Shown here: piece after piece, positions 8,383-17,471 of the stretch
Numbering within the stretch: position 1 is the first letter of the stretch
Layout: every line of letters starts with the position of its first letter
Source of the DNA: Arthrobacter sp. N199823
GTDB lineage: Bacteria; Actinomycetota; Actinomycetes; Actinomycetales; Micrococcaceae
Assembly (NCBI RefSeq): GCF_002929705.1
Contig: NZ_PJIN01000006.1
Location: forward strand, 145,607-209,606
DNA: 64,000 bases
Direction of reading: 5' to 3'
Notes under the pieces: model-generated
Database searches by the model: none
What the model was told of the DNA's origin: nothing
The model's input: the letters and a program-made list of their open reading frames with translations, nothing else
Position numbers and translations under genes: made by a program

Positions 8383-9495
8383 TTATGGCGCTACTTCCAC
8401 TGTGGCATTGCTCCCACGGGGGCCAGTTATTGCGCCGGACAGGACTGCTTGACCGCCCTGCCCTGTTGCGCTGCGGCGAACCTCTTCAACGATGCGCAGT
8501 CCCGCCACGGAATCCGCCGGATCAACCGGAACTGGGCCGCCGAAGAGAATGGCGTCCGCAAGAAGTTCATGGAACCGCGTGAAATTGCCGCGCTCCGTGG
8601 GCACCGGATGAGCCCGACCACCCCTCCATAGCTCTCCCCACTGTTCGGGAAGTTCGACGCCGTAGCGCGGGTTTCCGGGGAGGATCCCGGCTAGAATTTG
8701 GGCTTCTTGCTGATCGCCGTCCGCCTTGACGTAGGCCGCCTCGGACCCGAGGACACGCAAGCGCGGCCCCTTATGCGTCGCGTTGAGGTTCATCCACAGA
8801 TGCGAAACCACACCGTTGGCATGCTCTAAAGCCACGAAGGCATCATCGTCTGCCATCTCTGCCGGGCGGCGTGCCGCCAATTCTCCGTGAGCACGTTCCA
8901 CGGGCCCAAACAGCTGGAGAGCCTGGTCAATAAGGTGTGTACCCAAATCGAAGAGGATCCCACCGCCGTCGGCCACAGTTGCCTGAGCCTTCCAAGGTTT
9001 GGTGATAACGGGCTGCCATCGCTCCAGCCGGGATTCAAAACGCCGAACCTCGCCGAGGGCGCCGTCGTCGAGCATCTTTTTCAGCGTCAGGTACTCCCCG
9101 TCCCAGCGCCGATTCTGGTACGTGGTGAGGATCTGCCCGCTCTCTTGTGCAAGGGCAATCAACGCCTCGCCCTGCGCGCTCGTGGTGGCGAAGGGCTTGT
9201 CCACCACCACCGCACACCCAGATTTCAGGGCTCTCGCCGCTAGTGGCGCATGGGTGGCTGGCGGCGTTCCCACCACAACAAGATCAATGTTTTGGTGACT
9301 GCGGGCCAGCTCCCACTCGTTGCGGGATAGTACCCGCGCGTCAGGGTGTGCAAGCTTTGCCGTGGCCGCACGCGTGGGGTCCGACGTAACAATCACGTCC
9401 AAACTGAACTGCTCCAATGCCGCGATCGGCGGGGCGTGGAAGACGCTTCCGGCCAAGCCGTACCCTAGGACCGCCGTGCGGATTCTTTGCGCCAT
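8383..9495 (-). CDS. Gfo/Idh/MocA family NAD(P)-dependent oxidoreductase
   Basis: A 370-residue cytoplasmic dehydrogenase. The N-terminus AVLGYGLAGSVFHAP is a Rossmann dinucleotide-binding loop (GxGxxG-like). VVVDKPFATT at about 103-112 carries the family's EKP/DKP-type lysine. GGGILFDLGTHLIDQ at about 177-191 is the signature of the substrate domain, with the catalytic-type Asp and His. Substrates in this family are sugars, inositols or other polyols; the exact one is unknown. It probably heads a two-gene operon with the MFS transporter downstream. Its 5' end is close to the divergent HTH gene. Confidence 0.87.
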   Translation of the reverse strand: MAQRIRTAVLGYGLAGSVFHAPPIAALEQFSLDVIVTSDPTRAATAKLAHPDARVLSRNEWELARSHQNIDLVVVGTPPATHAPLAARALKSGCAVVVDKPFATTSAQGEALIALAQESGQILTTYQNRRWDGEYLTLKKMLDDGALGEVRRFESRLERWQPVITKPWKAQATVADGGGILFDLGTHLIDQALQLFGPVERAHGELAARRPAEMADDDAFVALEHANGVVSHLWMNLNATHKGPRLRVLGSEAAYVKADGDQQEAQILAGILPGNPRYGVELPEQWGELWRGGRAHPVPTERGNFTRFHELLADAILFGGPVPVDPADSVAGLRIVEEVRRSATGQGGQAVLSGAITGPRGSNATVEVAP

Positions 9496-9531
9496 GCGTC
9501 ATACCTTACAGTCCGGGCTACCATGTGTTCC

Positions 9532-9921
9532 ATGACGTTGCATGCTCCCAAAATCAGTTCCCCACTGGAACCCGCCGAACAAGCCGCCTTGGCGCGTACC
9601 CTCTCCGACAGTGACGATGTCACCATGTTTGTGGACGGGACAGCTCACCGCCTAGATAACGGCGCACGGGAGGCGGTGCTAGATCTACTGGCACGACTCT
9701 CGCGCGGGGAGGCCGTGAGCGTAGCGAGCATCTCCGAGCTACTCACCACCTCGCAAGCCGCTGAACTGGCAGGCATCTCCCACACCTTCCTGCGTAATCT
9801 CACCGACCGGGGCGAAATCGCTGTGGAGTACCGCGGCTCGCACCGCCGGATCAGACGCCAAGACATCACAACTTGGCTGGCCAAGCAAAAGAGCGCAGAA
9901 CCGCTGAGTCCCGAAAGTTAG
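9532..9921 (+). CDS. Excisionase-type HTH DNA-binding protein, orphan antitoxin-like
   Basis: A protein of about 129 residues. Residues about 70-120 (TTSQAAELAGISHTFLRNLTDRGEI, then HRRIRRQDITTWL) are a winged helix-turn-helix of the MerR/excisionase (HTH_17) type. The N-terminal half resembles the dimerisation region of antitoxins that precede PIN-domain toxins in actinobacteria. No PIN gene follows; the next 180 nt hold no coding sequence. ATG codons at 9523 and 9532 are both possible starts, neither with a strong ribosome site. It is divergent from the oxidoreductase gene. The role may be autoregulation or a remnant toxin-antitoxin unit. Confidence 0.72.
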   Translation: MTLHAPKISSPLEPAEQAALARTLSDSDDVTMFVDGTAHRLDNGAREAVLDLLARLSRGEAVSVASISELLTTSQAAELAGISHTFLRNLTDRGEIAVEYRGSHRRIRRQDITTWLAKQKSAEPLSPES

Positions 9922-9963
9922 CACCCGGCCGGCGGCAACTAGCAAGCGCACACAGCTCACCCC

Positions 9964-9993
9964 ACCGTGACCGTGCGGCGATGTGGTCACGGT
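9964..9993. repeat. Inverted repeat downstream of HTH gene
   Basis: ACCGTGACC (9964-9972) and GGTCACGGT (9985-9993) form perfect 9-bp arms around a 12-nt loop, 43 nt after the HTH stop. It could be the transcription terminator of the HTH gene, although the T-tract is weak, or a binding site for that protein. Confidence 0.45.
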
Positions 9994-10107
9994 TAAACAC
10001 CCTTTGTTCACTCGCCCTATCCCGGCACCCTATTCCGCCATAGCTTGGGTGTAATGGGACAGGTGGCCGCGGGAATCCGCCGCCAGAGTGAACACTAGGA
10101 GGTAGCC

Positions 10108-10785
10108 ATGCGCCGCACAGGCAGACTTTCATTCTTGACACTCGTGGCAGGTGCGTCCCTAGTTTTAGGCGGCTGCACGTCCACTCCCCCGACCAGCCCT
10201 GAAACCACTGTAAGTTCAACAAGCTCCAGGGCCCCCAGCGCCCCAGCCCCGTCCGGATCCATCCCTGCTGCCACCGTCCCTGCCAACCCAACCGCCGCCG
10301 GCCCAGCCCCAACGGCCAGTGACGGTGGGAGCGCAAGCCAGGCTCCGTCGTCGAACGCGCCACAACCCACTGTCATGGCAACCTCTGCCTCGGTGACGTT
10401 GTTTTTCATTGCAGAAGGGGACGCCGGCATCTCCGGCCCTGCGGTGGGCTGCGGGGACAGCGCCATTTCGGTGACCAGCCAGACCGTCACCTACACGGAC
10501 CCTGTGGAAGGCGCTCTGCGAACGTTATTGGCTAATCATGCCGCCCACATTGGCCAGTCCGGGCTGCGCAACGCCCTGGCGGACGCCCGTCTCACCGTGG
10601 ACTCTGTCGACAGGTCGGGAACCACCACCACTGCACATTTAAGCGGCACCCTGAGTCTGGCCGGCGAATGCGATATCCCTCGCGTTGAACAACAACTACT
10701 TCTGACGGCACAGCAAGCTGCCGGCACTCCCGTGGCCATCACCATCAACGGGAAGACGTTGACTGAGGCGCTTAGTTTGAAATAG
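10108..10785 (+). CDS. GerMN domain lipoprotein
   Basis: A 225-residue secreted lipoprotein. The signal peptide ends in the lipobox VLGGC, with the lipidated cysteine at about residue 23. A Ser/Pro/Ala/Thr-rich spacer of about 65 residues follows, probably spanning the wall. The folded domain from about residue 93 (ASVTLFFIAEGDAG ... GALRTLLAN ... GTTTTAHLSG) matches GerMN, a domain found in spore germination protein GerM and many actinobacterial lipoproteins. Its ligand is unknown. AGGAGG lies 5 nt before the ATG. I see no co-transcribed partner; the aminotransferase 60 nt downstream is on the same strand. Confidence 0.78.
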   Translation: MRRTGRLSFLTLVAGASLVLGGCTSTPPTSPETTVSSTSSRAPSAPAPSGSIPAATVPANPTAAGPAPTASDGGSASQAPSSNAPQPTVMATSASVTLFFIAEGDAGISGPAVGCGDSAISVTSQTVTYTDPVEGALRTLLANHAAHIGQSGLRNALADARLTVDSVDRSGTTTTAHLSGTLSLAGECDIPRVEQQLLLTAQQAAGTPVAITINGKTLTEALSLK

Positions 10786-10843
10786 TCCACATCTCAGAAA
10801 ACTTTTGATGCCTATTTAGCAACTTTGGTTATATCCTGAGCAC

Positions 10844-12160
10844 GTGAATACTCCAACCTCGAGCGCCAACGCCGCCGCCGAAACACTGTCCGAAGAAGCC
10901 CTCGATGCCCTGAATCGTGCCGCCGCGGAGGCCCAACCCCTCCCACCGCACCGGCACGAGGCCCTGCTCTCTGAGCGCGCAGCCAATATTAAGCAGTCTG
11001 CCGTGCGTGATGTGTTTGAGATTTCAATGCAACCCGGACTCGTATCTCTCGCTGGTGGCAACCCGTATTTGCAATCTCTCCCCCTAGACAGGCTCTCTGC
11101 CACGGCCGCGTCCATCATTGCCGAGCACGGGCTTGAGGCGCTGCAGTACGGCGGCGGCCAGGGCACGCTCGAGCTGCGCAGCCAAATTTGTGAGGTCATG
11201 GCCGCGGAGGGCATTCTGGACGCCGATCCTGAGAATGTGGTGATCACGGCTGGCTCGCAGTCGGCCCAGGATGTGGCCGCGAAGGTGTTTTGCAATCCGG
11301 GCGATGTCATCCTCCTCGAGGACCCCACCTATGTGGGCGCGCTGAACACGTTCGAAGCCTATGAAGTTGATGTCCAACCAGTGGCTGGCGATGAGCACGG
11401 CATCATTCCGCAGTTGCTGCGGGAGCGGATCGCCACCCTGCAGGCCGAGGGCAAATCCATCAAGCTGCTCTACACCATCCCCAACTCCAACAACCCCTCG
11501 GGCGTCTCCATGGCCCCAGAGCGCCGCCAGGAAGTGGTGGACATATGCCGTGAGGCGAATATCTTGGTGTTGGAGGACAATCCCTATGGACTCCTGAAGT
11601 TCGACGGCGTCCTGCCGGAGCCCCTGCGCGCGGCCAACCCGGATGACGTGCTCTATCTGGGATCGTTCTCCAAGATCTTCGCTCCCGGACTGCGCATTGG
11701 CTGGGCCTTGGTGCCGGCACACCTCAAGCAGCGCTACTACTTGGCCAGTGAGGCCGTGACCTTGTGCCCGCCCACGTTCAATCAGCTGCTGGTCAGCGCC
11801 TACCTGCGCGATTACGATTGGCGCGGCCAGATTGACACCTACCGTGCACTGTATGCCGAACGGTGCGCGGCATTGCTGGCGGCACTGGAGGAGTTCATGC
11901 CTGCCGGCGTCTCCTGGACTCGCCCCGAGGGTGGTTTCTTCGTTTGGCTCAGCCTGCCCGATGACATCGATACCTACCCGTTGCTGCATCGTGGCATTGA
12001 TGCCGGGGTGGTCTTTGTCCCCGGCGCCGCCTTCACTGCCACCCCGGGTCCCAGCAACAAGTTGCGCTTGGCGTTCAGCGCCGTCCCTCCGGAAACTTTG
12101 CGCGAAGGCGTCAAGCGGTTGGCCCCGGTTTTGGCAGAGGCCATCGCTGCGGCGCAGTAG
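10844..12160 (+). CDS. PLP-dependent class I/II aminotransferase
   Basis: A 438-residue fold-type I aminotransferase that moves amino groups between amino and 2-oxo acids with pyridoxal phosphate. SNNPSGVS carries the substrate-carboxylate Asn, VLEDNPYGLL the PLP-ring Asp, and GSFSKIFAPGLRIGW the Schiff-base lysine and the phosphate-binding Arg. The overall pattern resembles the LysN/2-aminoadipate aminotransferase and MocR-like catalytic group, without an N-terminal HTH. The amino-acid specificity cannot be fixed. It starts at GTG and ends 18 nt before a long bidirectional hairpin that separates it from the convergent bkd operon. Confidence 0.86.
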   Translation: MNTPTSSANAAAETLSEEALDALNRAAAEAQPLPPHRHEALLSERAANIKQSAVRDVFEISMQPGLVSLAGGNPYLQSLPLDRLSATAASIIAEHGLEALQYGGGQGTLELRSQICEVMAAEGILDADPENVVITAGSQSAQDVAAKVFCNPGDVILLEDPTYVGALNTFEAYEVDVQPVAGDEHGIIPQLLRERIATLQAEGKSIKLLYTIPNSNNPSGVSMAPERRQEVVDICREANILVLEDNPYGLLKFDGVLPEPLRAANPDDVLYLGSFSKIFAPGLRIGWALVPAHLKQRYYLASEAVTLCPPTFNQLLVSAYLRDYDWRGQIDTYRALYAERCAALLAALEEFMPAGVSWTRPEGGFFVWLSLPDDIDTYPLLHRGIDAGVVFVPGAAFTATPGPSNKLRLAFSAVPPETLREGVKRLAPVLAEAIAAAQ

Positions 12161-12178
12161 CGGAAGCCCCGGAACACA

Positions 12179-12247
12179 AAAATGCTGTTGTTTGACGATT
12201 TCGCGGTGGTTTGAACCCTAGCGAAAACGTCAAACAACAGCACTTTT
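12179..12247. terminator. Bidirectional intrinsic terminator, about 26-bp stem
   Basis: A left arm at 12179-12204 and right arm at 12221-12247 pair over about 25 bp with one bulge and one mismatch, around a 16-nt loop. The core of each arm is GCTGTTGTTTGACG and its complement. An A-run on the left and TTTT on the right allow termination in both directions. It lies between the convergent aminotransferase and bkdC genes. Confidence 0.85.
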
Positions 12248-12257
12248 GCGCAAGCGG

Positions 12258-13739
12258 CTAGTCCAGCAGCAACGCCGGCTCTTCCATGATGGCGGCAACG
12301 TCGGCCATAAAGCGGGCAGACAGGTCTCCGTCAACCACGCGGTGATCGAACGATCCGCCCAGCGTGGTGATCCAGCGTGGAATGACTTCCCCGTCCAGCA
12401 CCCACGGCTTTTGCTTGATGGTGCCGAATGCGACGATTGCGACCTCACCCGGATTGATGATGGGCGTCCCCGTATCAATACCCAAGGCGCCAATATTGGT
12501 GACAGTCAGCGAACCGCCGCGCATGTCAGCCGGAGGCGTTTTGCCAGCCCGAGCAGTGGTGGCGAGGGCGTTCAGCGCAATGGCCAACTCCTTCAACGAG
12601 AGGTTTTGCGCGTCCTTGATATTCGGCACCATAAGCCCGCGCGGGGTGGCCGCGGCAATACCCAGGTTCATGAAGTGCTTGATGATGATCTCATCGCCGG
12701 TCCACGTCGCATTGACGGAAGGGTTACGCGCTGCCGCCCAAATTACGGCCTTGGCCAGGATCAGCAGCGGCGAGACCTTGATGCCCTCAAAGTCGCGTGA
12801 GACCTTCAGTCGCTTGACGAATTCCATGGTGCGCGAGGCGTCAACGTCCACAAAAATGCTCACATGCGGCGCGGAGAAGGCGCTTTCCACCATGGCTTTG
12901 GCCGTCGCCTTGCGCACGCCCTTGACCTTGATACGTTCAATGCGCGGGTCATCTTCTAGCCCCGTGCCTGTCGCTGGCGCCCAGAAAGTACCGGCGCCGT
13001 CGTGCTCGGCCGTGCGCTGATCCTGGTAGCTGAGCAGGTCCTTCTTGGTCACTTCGCCGCGGAGTCCCGTGGCGGAAACCTCGCTCAGGTCGATCCCCAT
13101 GTCTTTGGCGGCCTTCCGGACCGGCGGCTTGGCCAGAACCCGGTTGGCATGCGCCACCATGCGGCTGACGGTTGCCGCCGCGTTCGTGATTAAGTTCGAC
13201 GCCGGATCTTGGCCAGGTGCCTTCGCTGCGGCAGCTGCCGCGGAAGTTGGTACAACGGGCTGCACAGCAGGTGCCGGGGCAGGCGCCACGGCACTGGGCG
13301 CCGGGGTGACGGGCGCGCTTTGGTTCGGCCCTGCGGCTCGGGTGGGTGCGGCGGAGGGTGAGCTGATCCGCGGACGGCGCTTGACGGCGTCGGCCTTGGG
13401 ACCAGAACCCACCAGCGGCTTGAGCACTTCGGCTTCGGGTTCAGCAGCGACAGGCGCAGGGGATGCCGGCGCAGGTGCGGCAGCGGCCCCGGTAACCTCG
13501 GAACCGATGGCAATGATGGGGGTTCCCACATCCACCGTTTCGCCTTCAGTAACCATCAACTGGGCCACCACACCGGCGTACGGCGAGGGTAGTTCCACCA
13601 GTGACTTGGCCGTTTCAATCTCCACGAGAACGTCATTGACGGCGACAATGTCGCCGAGCTTGACCTTCCAGGTGACGATTTCGGCCTCCAGCAGGCCTTC
13701 GCCGACGTCCGGCAGCTTGAAGAAGTTCAGGGTAGACAT
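12258..13739 (-). CDS. bkdC: Branched-chain 2-oxoacid dehydrogenase E2 (dihydrolipoyl acyltransferase)
   Basis: The core acyltransferase of a 2-oxoacid dehydrogenase complex; it passes the acyl group from lipoyl-lysine to CoA. Domains in order: lipoyl domain at 1-80 with Lys45 in EIETAKS; an Ala/Pro linker to about 165; an E3/E1-binding domain at about 195-240 ([21 protein letters not shown]); and the catalytic domain from about 260 with the active-site HRVVDGD near 466-472. Its length of 493 is usual for one lipoyl domain. It is last in the E1alpha-E1beta-E2 operon. Branched-chain specificity is inferred because actinobacterial pyruvate dehydrogenase normally uses the homodimeric AceE. No E3 gene is adjacent. 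Confidence 0.9.
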   Translation of the reverse strand: MSTLNFFKLPDVGEGLLEAEIVTWKVKLGDIVAVNDVLVEIETAKSLVELPSPYAGVVAQLMVTEGETVDVGTPIIAIGSEVTGAAAAPAPASPAPVAAEPEAEVLKPLVGSGPKADAVKRRPRISSPSAAPTRAAGPNQSAPVTPAPSAVAPAPAPAVQPVVPTSAAAAAAKAPGQDPASNLITNAAATVSRMVAHANRVLAKPPVRKAAKDMGIDLSEVSATGLRGEVTKKDLLSYQDQRTAEHDGAGTFWAPATGTGLEDDPRIERIKVKGVRKATAKAMVESAFSAPHVSIFVDVDASRTMEFVKRLKVSRDFEGIKVSPLLILAKAVIWAAARNPSVNATWTGDEIIIKHFMNLGIAAATPRGLMVPNIKDAQNLSLKELAIALNALATTARAGKTPPADMRGGSLTVTNIGALGIDTGTPIINPGEVAIVAFGTIKQKPWVLDGEVIPRWITTLGGSFDHRVVDGDLSARFMADVAAIMEEPALLLD

Positions 13740-13750
13740 GGTGGGCCTTC

Positions 13751-14725
13751 CTAGTATGCGAAGGCGCGGTCCAACGCCTCCAGCATGCGGTCAATGTCCG
13801 GCAGGTAATGCTCTTCCACACGCGCCACGGGGTAGGGCATGTGGAATCCGCCCACGCGAATGGCAGGGGCCTCCAGTGAGTAGAAGCAGCGTTCGCTGAT
13901 GCGCGAGGCGATTTCTCCACCAATGCCACCGAAAGTGGGTGCCTCGTGGGCCACTACCAACCGTCCGGTCTTGTTGACGGAGGCTTCAACGGTGTCAAAG
14001 TCGATGGGCGAGATGGAACGCAGATCAATGACTTCCACACTGTGTCCATCCTCGGCGGCGGCGTTGGCTGCTGCCAGTGCCACAGGCACCAACGGGCCGT
14101 AAGCCACCAGCGTCGCATCGCTGCCTTCGCGGACAACATGGGCCTTGAAGGGATCTCCCGGGCTGTTCTCGGTGTCCACTTCACCCTTGAGCCAGTAGCG
14201 GCGCTTGGGCTCGAAGAAAATCACGGGGTCTTTGCATTCAACGGCCTGCTGGATCATCCAGTAAGCGTCATTGGCGTTAGACGGGGTGATGATGCGCAGC
14301 CCTGGCGTGTGAGCAAAGAGCGCTTCCGGAGATTCGGAGTGGTGCTCAATGGAGCCGATGCCGCCGCCGTAGGGGATGCGGATGACAACCGGTGCGCTGA
14401 GCTGACCGTCGGATCGGGTGCGGATCTTGGCCAGTTGTGTGGTGATCTGGTTGAAGGCCGGGAACACAAAGCCGTCAAATTGGATCTCACAGATCGGGCG
14501 GTGTCCGCGCAGCGCCATACCCAGTGCCGTGCCGATAATTCCGGATTCGGCCAGCGGGGTGTCCATGACGCGGTGGGCGCCAAACTCTGCCTTCAGGCCT
14601 TCGGTGATGCGGTAGACGCCACCTAGGGACCCAATGTCTTCGCCCATGAGGAAGCTTTTGGGGTCATTCGCCAGCTTGGCGCGCAAGCCTTCGTTGATGG
14701 CTTTGGCCATGGTCATTGTGCTCAT
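13751..14725 (-). CDS. bkdB: Branched-chain 2-oxoacid dehydrogenase E1 beta
   Basis: The beta subunit of the thiamine-diphosphate-dependent decarboxylase that starts oxidation of branched-chain 2-oxo acids. Its 324 residues match the family length. Visible hallmarks are [17 protein letters not shown] at about 25-41, the [18 protein letters not shown] segment at about 55-72 that forms the cofactor site, the Phe/Glu-rich [16 protein letters not shown], and [12 protein letters not shown]. Its ATG overlaps the stop of the E1alpha gene by 4 nt (ATGA), so translation is coupled. The E2 gene follows after 11 nt. Confidence 0.92.
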   Translation of the reverse strand: MSTMTMAKAINEGLRAKLANDPKSFLMGEDIGSLGGVYRITEGLKAEFGAHRVMDTPLAESGIIGTALGMALRGHRPICEIQFDGFVFPAFNQITTQLAKIRTRSDGQLSAPVVIRIPYGGGIGSIEHHSESPEALFAHTPGLRIITPSNANDAYWMIQQAVECKDPVIFFEPKRRYWLKGEVDTENSPGDPFKAHVVREGSDATLVAYGPLVPVALAAANAAAEDGHSVEVIDLRSISPIDFDTVEASVNKTGRLVVAHEAPTFGGIGGEIASRISERCFYSLEAPAIRVGGFHMPYPVARVEEHYLPDIDRMLEALDRAFAY

Positions 14726-16002
14726 GCGGCACCGCCCTGTGCGTTTTCAGTGTCGACGTCAGCAAAGGACGCCTCGTAATTTTCAAACCAGGCCAGTTCT
14801 TCGGCCACGAGAGGGTGTGCCTCGGCATAAACCGTGGCGAATTTGTGGCGAATATCCGCGCTTCCCAACGCCAGCGTGGTGCGGCGTACATGGGCAGCCA
14901 GCTCGTCGCCGTCGTTCTTCACCTGCTCGAAGAAGGCGTCATCAGCAAGGTTCTCGGCGCGTAAATACGTCTCGAGACGAGCCAGCGGATCCCGGGTTTT
15001 CCAGAGCTCTTCTTCGGCGTTCATCCGGTATTTGGTGGGATCATCCGCCGTGGTGTGCGCGCCCACGCGGTAGGTGGAGGCCTCAATGAACACGGGTCCG
15101 TGGCCACTGCGGGCGTGATCGAGTGCCCACTGCGTTACGGCGTACACGGCCAGGACGTCGTTGCCGTCAACTCGGATGCCGGGCATTCCGTATCCTGCAG
15201 CACGGTTGACCAACGGAATCTTTGACTGAACTTCGAACGGGACGGAGATTGCCCAGTTGTTGTTCTGGCAGAAGAACACCACGGGGGCGTCGTAAGAAGC
15301 CGCGAAGACCATGGACTCGTGGACGTCACCTTCGCTGCTGGCCCCGTCACCAAAGTAAGCAACGACGGCGGCTGGCTCGGTTGTGGGGTCGGCCACCAGA
15401 TCACGTGAGATCCCCATGGCGTAGCCCACGGCATGCAGTGTTTGCGCGGCCAGGACCAGTGTGTAGAGGTGGAAGTTGGTCTCGCGAGGATCCCAGCCAC
15501 CGTTGGTGACACCGCGGAAGAGCTTGAGTAGATCCGCCAAATCCAAGCCACGCGTCAACGCCACGCCGTGTTCACGGTAGGTGGGGAACGCGTAGTCAGC
15601 CTTGTTCATGGCGCTGCCAGAACCAATTTGTGCAGCTTCCTGGCCAATGACAGGGACCCACAGTGCCAGCTCACCTTGGCGCTGGAGTGCCGTGGCTTCG
15701 GTATCGAAGCGACGCACAGTTGCCATGTCGCGGTAAAAACCACGCAGGACGTCCGGGTCAAGCTTCTCAATGTAAGAGCTGAAAGTGGCATCGTGATGGG
15801 TGGCGCCATGCTCATCAAGGAGCTGGACGGCTTCATCGGGGCCTACCCCGGCGTTGCGCAGCACACCGGCTGAGTTTCCCGCTGAGCTCGGCGCCTGGCT
15901 CCCCGCCGGCGGGTTGCCTGCTTGGTTGCCTGCCTGCGGGCGCGGCGATGCCGGAGCACCTGATCCTGATGTGCCTGTGTCAGCTTGCTGGGCGGCGCCC
16001 AT
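14722..16002 (-). CDS. bkdA: Branched-chain 2-oxoacid dehydrogenase E1 alpha
   Basis: The alpha subunit of the E1 decarboxylase. The thiamine-diphosphate motif is complete: GDGASSEGDVHESM, then about 30 residues on, NNNWAIS. The phosphorylation-loop region YRVGAHTTADDPTKYR is present. Length is 426; the first about 50 residues are an unusual Gly/Pro/Gln/Ser-rich extension before the conserved part, and are probably disordered. The ATG has GAGGAGA 5 nt upstream, which supports the long form. It is the first gene of the bkdA-bkdB-bkdC operon. Two palindromes in the upstream region (16079-16139) are candidates for its operator. Confidence 0.9.
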   Translation of the reverse strand: MGAAQQADTGTSGSGAPASPRPQAGNQAGNPPAGSQAPSSAGNSAGVLRNAGVGPDEAVQLLDEHGATHHDATFSSYIEKLDPDVLRGFYRDMATVRRFDTEATALQRQGELALWVPVIGQEAAQIGSGSAMNKADYAFPTYREHGVALTRGLDLADLLKLFRGVTNGGWDPRETNFHLYTLVLAAQTLHAVGYAMGISRDLVADPTTEPAAVVAYFGDGASSEGDVHESMVFAASYDAPVVFFCQNNNWAISVPFEVQSKIPLVNRAAGYGMPGIRVDGNDVLAVYAVTQWALDHARSGHGPVFIEASTYRVGAHTTADDPTKYRMNAEEELWKTRDPLARLETYLRAENLADDAFFEQVKNDGDELAAHVRRTTLALGSADIRHKFATVYAEAHPLVAEELAWFENYEASFADVDTENAQGGAA

Positions 16003-16078
16003 GCTGTCTCCTCGTCTGCCGAATCCCGGGGTTTCAAATGCCCCGTCACGACTCGTTGGTGCCGATATATGCCGCCTT

Positions 16079-16139
16079 CGGAATGCATTCCGTGGTGTGC
16101 ATATATATACGTTTTCGATTTACAACTGTATCGGTACAG
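16079..16139. promoter_or_regulatory. Candidate operator palindromes upstream of bkd operon
   Basis: CGGAATGCATTCCG at 16079-16092 is a perfect 14-bp palindrome. CTGTATCGGTACAG at 16126-16139 has 5-bp arms around TCGG. Between them lies an AT-rich TGCATATATATACG, likely promoter DNA. They fill the gap between bkdA and the aminotransferase upstream on the same strand. No regulator gene is adjacent, so the protein that would bind is unknown. Confidence 0.45.
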
Positions 16140-16166
16140 CCCGGCAAATACTGCCTTTGTTAACCG

Positions 16167-17288
16167 CTAGGAACGCCGTGGCTCTTTTGTATAGGACGCA
16201 CAGATTTCAAGGAACCGGCTGTTCGCCACCACCTCACCGATGCTCACCCGGACGCCGTCGTTCCCAAAGGCACGCAAGGAGAGCCCTTGACTTTGCGCCA
16301 GAGCGGCAAACTCTTGGGTGTTGCTCCCCAAAGGCAGCCACACAAAGTTGCCTTGGGCGTCAGGAATGTCCCAGCCAAGATCTTTCAGACCGGCCACGAC
16401 ACGGTCACGTTCATCAACCAGACTTTGTACTCTTTCCACAACCTGGCTGTAGTTTTCCATCGACGCAATAGCGGCCGATTCGCCAATTCCAGAGACGGCG
16501 AACGGTGTTGCTGCTGCGCGCACGTATTGGGTGACTTCGGGCTGCGAAATCGAGTAGCCCACGCGTAGGCCGGCCAGTCCATGCGCCTTGGAGAATGTCC
16601 GCAGGACCATGACATTGGCGTATTTGCGGTATAGATCCACACCGTTGACGGCGTCAGCTGCACGCACGAATTCTTGGTAGGCCTCATCAATGACAATGAC
16701 CACGTCCCGGGGCATGCTGCGGATGAACTCTTCAGTTTCCACGGCACCCAAGGCAGGTCCAGTGGGATTATTCGGCGTGCACAGCAGCACTACCTTCGTG
16801 CTGGCAGTGACGGCGGCGGCCATGGCGGGCAGATCATGGCTGCCATCTGCGCGTACCGGAATCTGGACGCTTGTGGCACCGGCAAGTCCAACACAGATGG
16901 GGTAGGCCTCAAAGGAGCGCCACGCGTAGATAACCTCGTCGTGCACACCGTTGTCATTCTGTCCTGCGAAAGCCGCCAGAATCTGGTTCAGCGCCCCTAG
17001 ACTTCCTGCGCCCGGGACAATGTCAGTAGCTGGAACGTCGAGGAACTCGCCGAGGGCTACGCACAGGCGGCTGCTGCCCGCGTCTGGATAGCGGTGGATG
17101 TCAGCGGCATTGCGCAACACGTCCATGACGGCCGGTACCGGGCCCAGGGGGTTCTCGTTGGATGAGAGCTTAAAACTTTCCAGACCGGGGACATCCACCG
17201 GTGGTTTCCCCGCAACATACTTGGGCAGGCGGCCAACCGCCGGACGGGGATGCACAACTGAATCGGAAGGAGTAGGAGTCTCGGTCAT
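16167..17288 (-). CDS. HisC-like histidinol-phosphate/aromatic aminotransferase
   Basis: A 373-residue PLP enzyme of the HisC family, most like actinobacterial Pat (phenylalanine/aromatic aminotransferase) or HisC itself. Features seen: LSSNENPLGP near the N-terminus, CTPNNPTGPA with the substrate Asn, VIDEAYQEF with the PLP Asp and Tyr, and RTFSKAHGLAGLRVGY with the Schiff-base Lys and Arg. Length fits. It lies outside any his operon and upstream of bkd on the same strand, with about 160 nt between, so a role in amino acid breakdown or aromatic transamination is as likely as histidine synthesis. Confidence 0.85.
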   Translation of the reverse strand: MTETPTPSDSVVHPRPAVGRLPKYVAGKPPVDVPGLESFKLSSNENPLGPVPAVMDVLRNAADIHRYPDAGSSRLCVALGEFLDVPATDIVPGAGSLGALNQILAAFAGQNDNGVHDEVIYAWRSFEAYPICVGLAGATSVQIPVRADGSHDLPAMAAAVTASTKVVLLCTPNNPTGPALGAVETEEFIRSMPRDVVIVIDEAYQEFVRAADAVNGVDLYRKYANVMVLRTFSKAHGLAGLRVGYSISQPEVTQYVRAAATPFAVSGIGESAAIASMENYSQVVERVQSLVDERDRVVAGLKDLGWDIPDAQGNFVWLPLGSNTQEFAALAQSQGLSLRAFGNDGVRVSIGEVVANSRFLEICASYTKEPRRS

Positions 17289-17316
17289 GGACTAAGCCTA
17301 ATGGCCGAGGGGCCCT

Positions 17317-17379
17317 GGGTGGGGGCCCACGCCCGCGAGGGACCCAATGCGAGCGCGCGAGCACTGGGAGCGGGTGGGG
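17317..17379. repeat. Third, diverged copy of the intergenic GC repeat
   Basis: GCCCGCGAGGGACCCAATGC followed by GAGCGCGCGAGCACTGGGAG and CGGGTGGGG repeats the layout of the two copies at 6076-6207 with about 80 percent visual similarity. It lies between two divergent genes, immediately upstream of the HisC-like gene's start, not at a 3' end. Confidence 0.55.
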
Positions 17380-17471
17380 AGAAGCGAGACCAGGGAGGAC
17401 ATTAGGAGCTAATGGCCGAGAAGGCTATTTCCATAGTGCCCTCCGTGGCTGGACTGTGGAACTATGGAGCC

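Noticed and set aside
11084-11989. Minus-strand open frame of 301 codons inside the aminotransferase
   Set aside because: The plus strand has all catalytic motifs of a class I aminotransferase; the antisense frame has no recognisable domain.
13045-13899. Plus-strand open frame of 284 codons opposite bkdC
   Set aside because: It mirrors the Ala/Pro-rich E2 linker and the GC-rich opposite strand; no ribosome site or family match.
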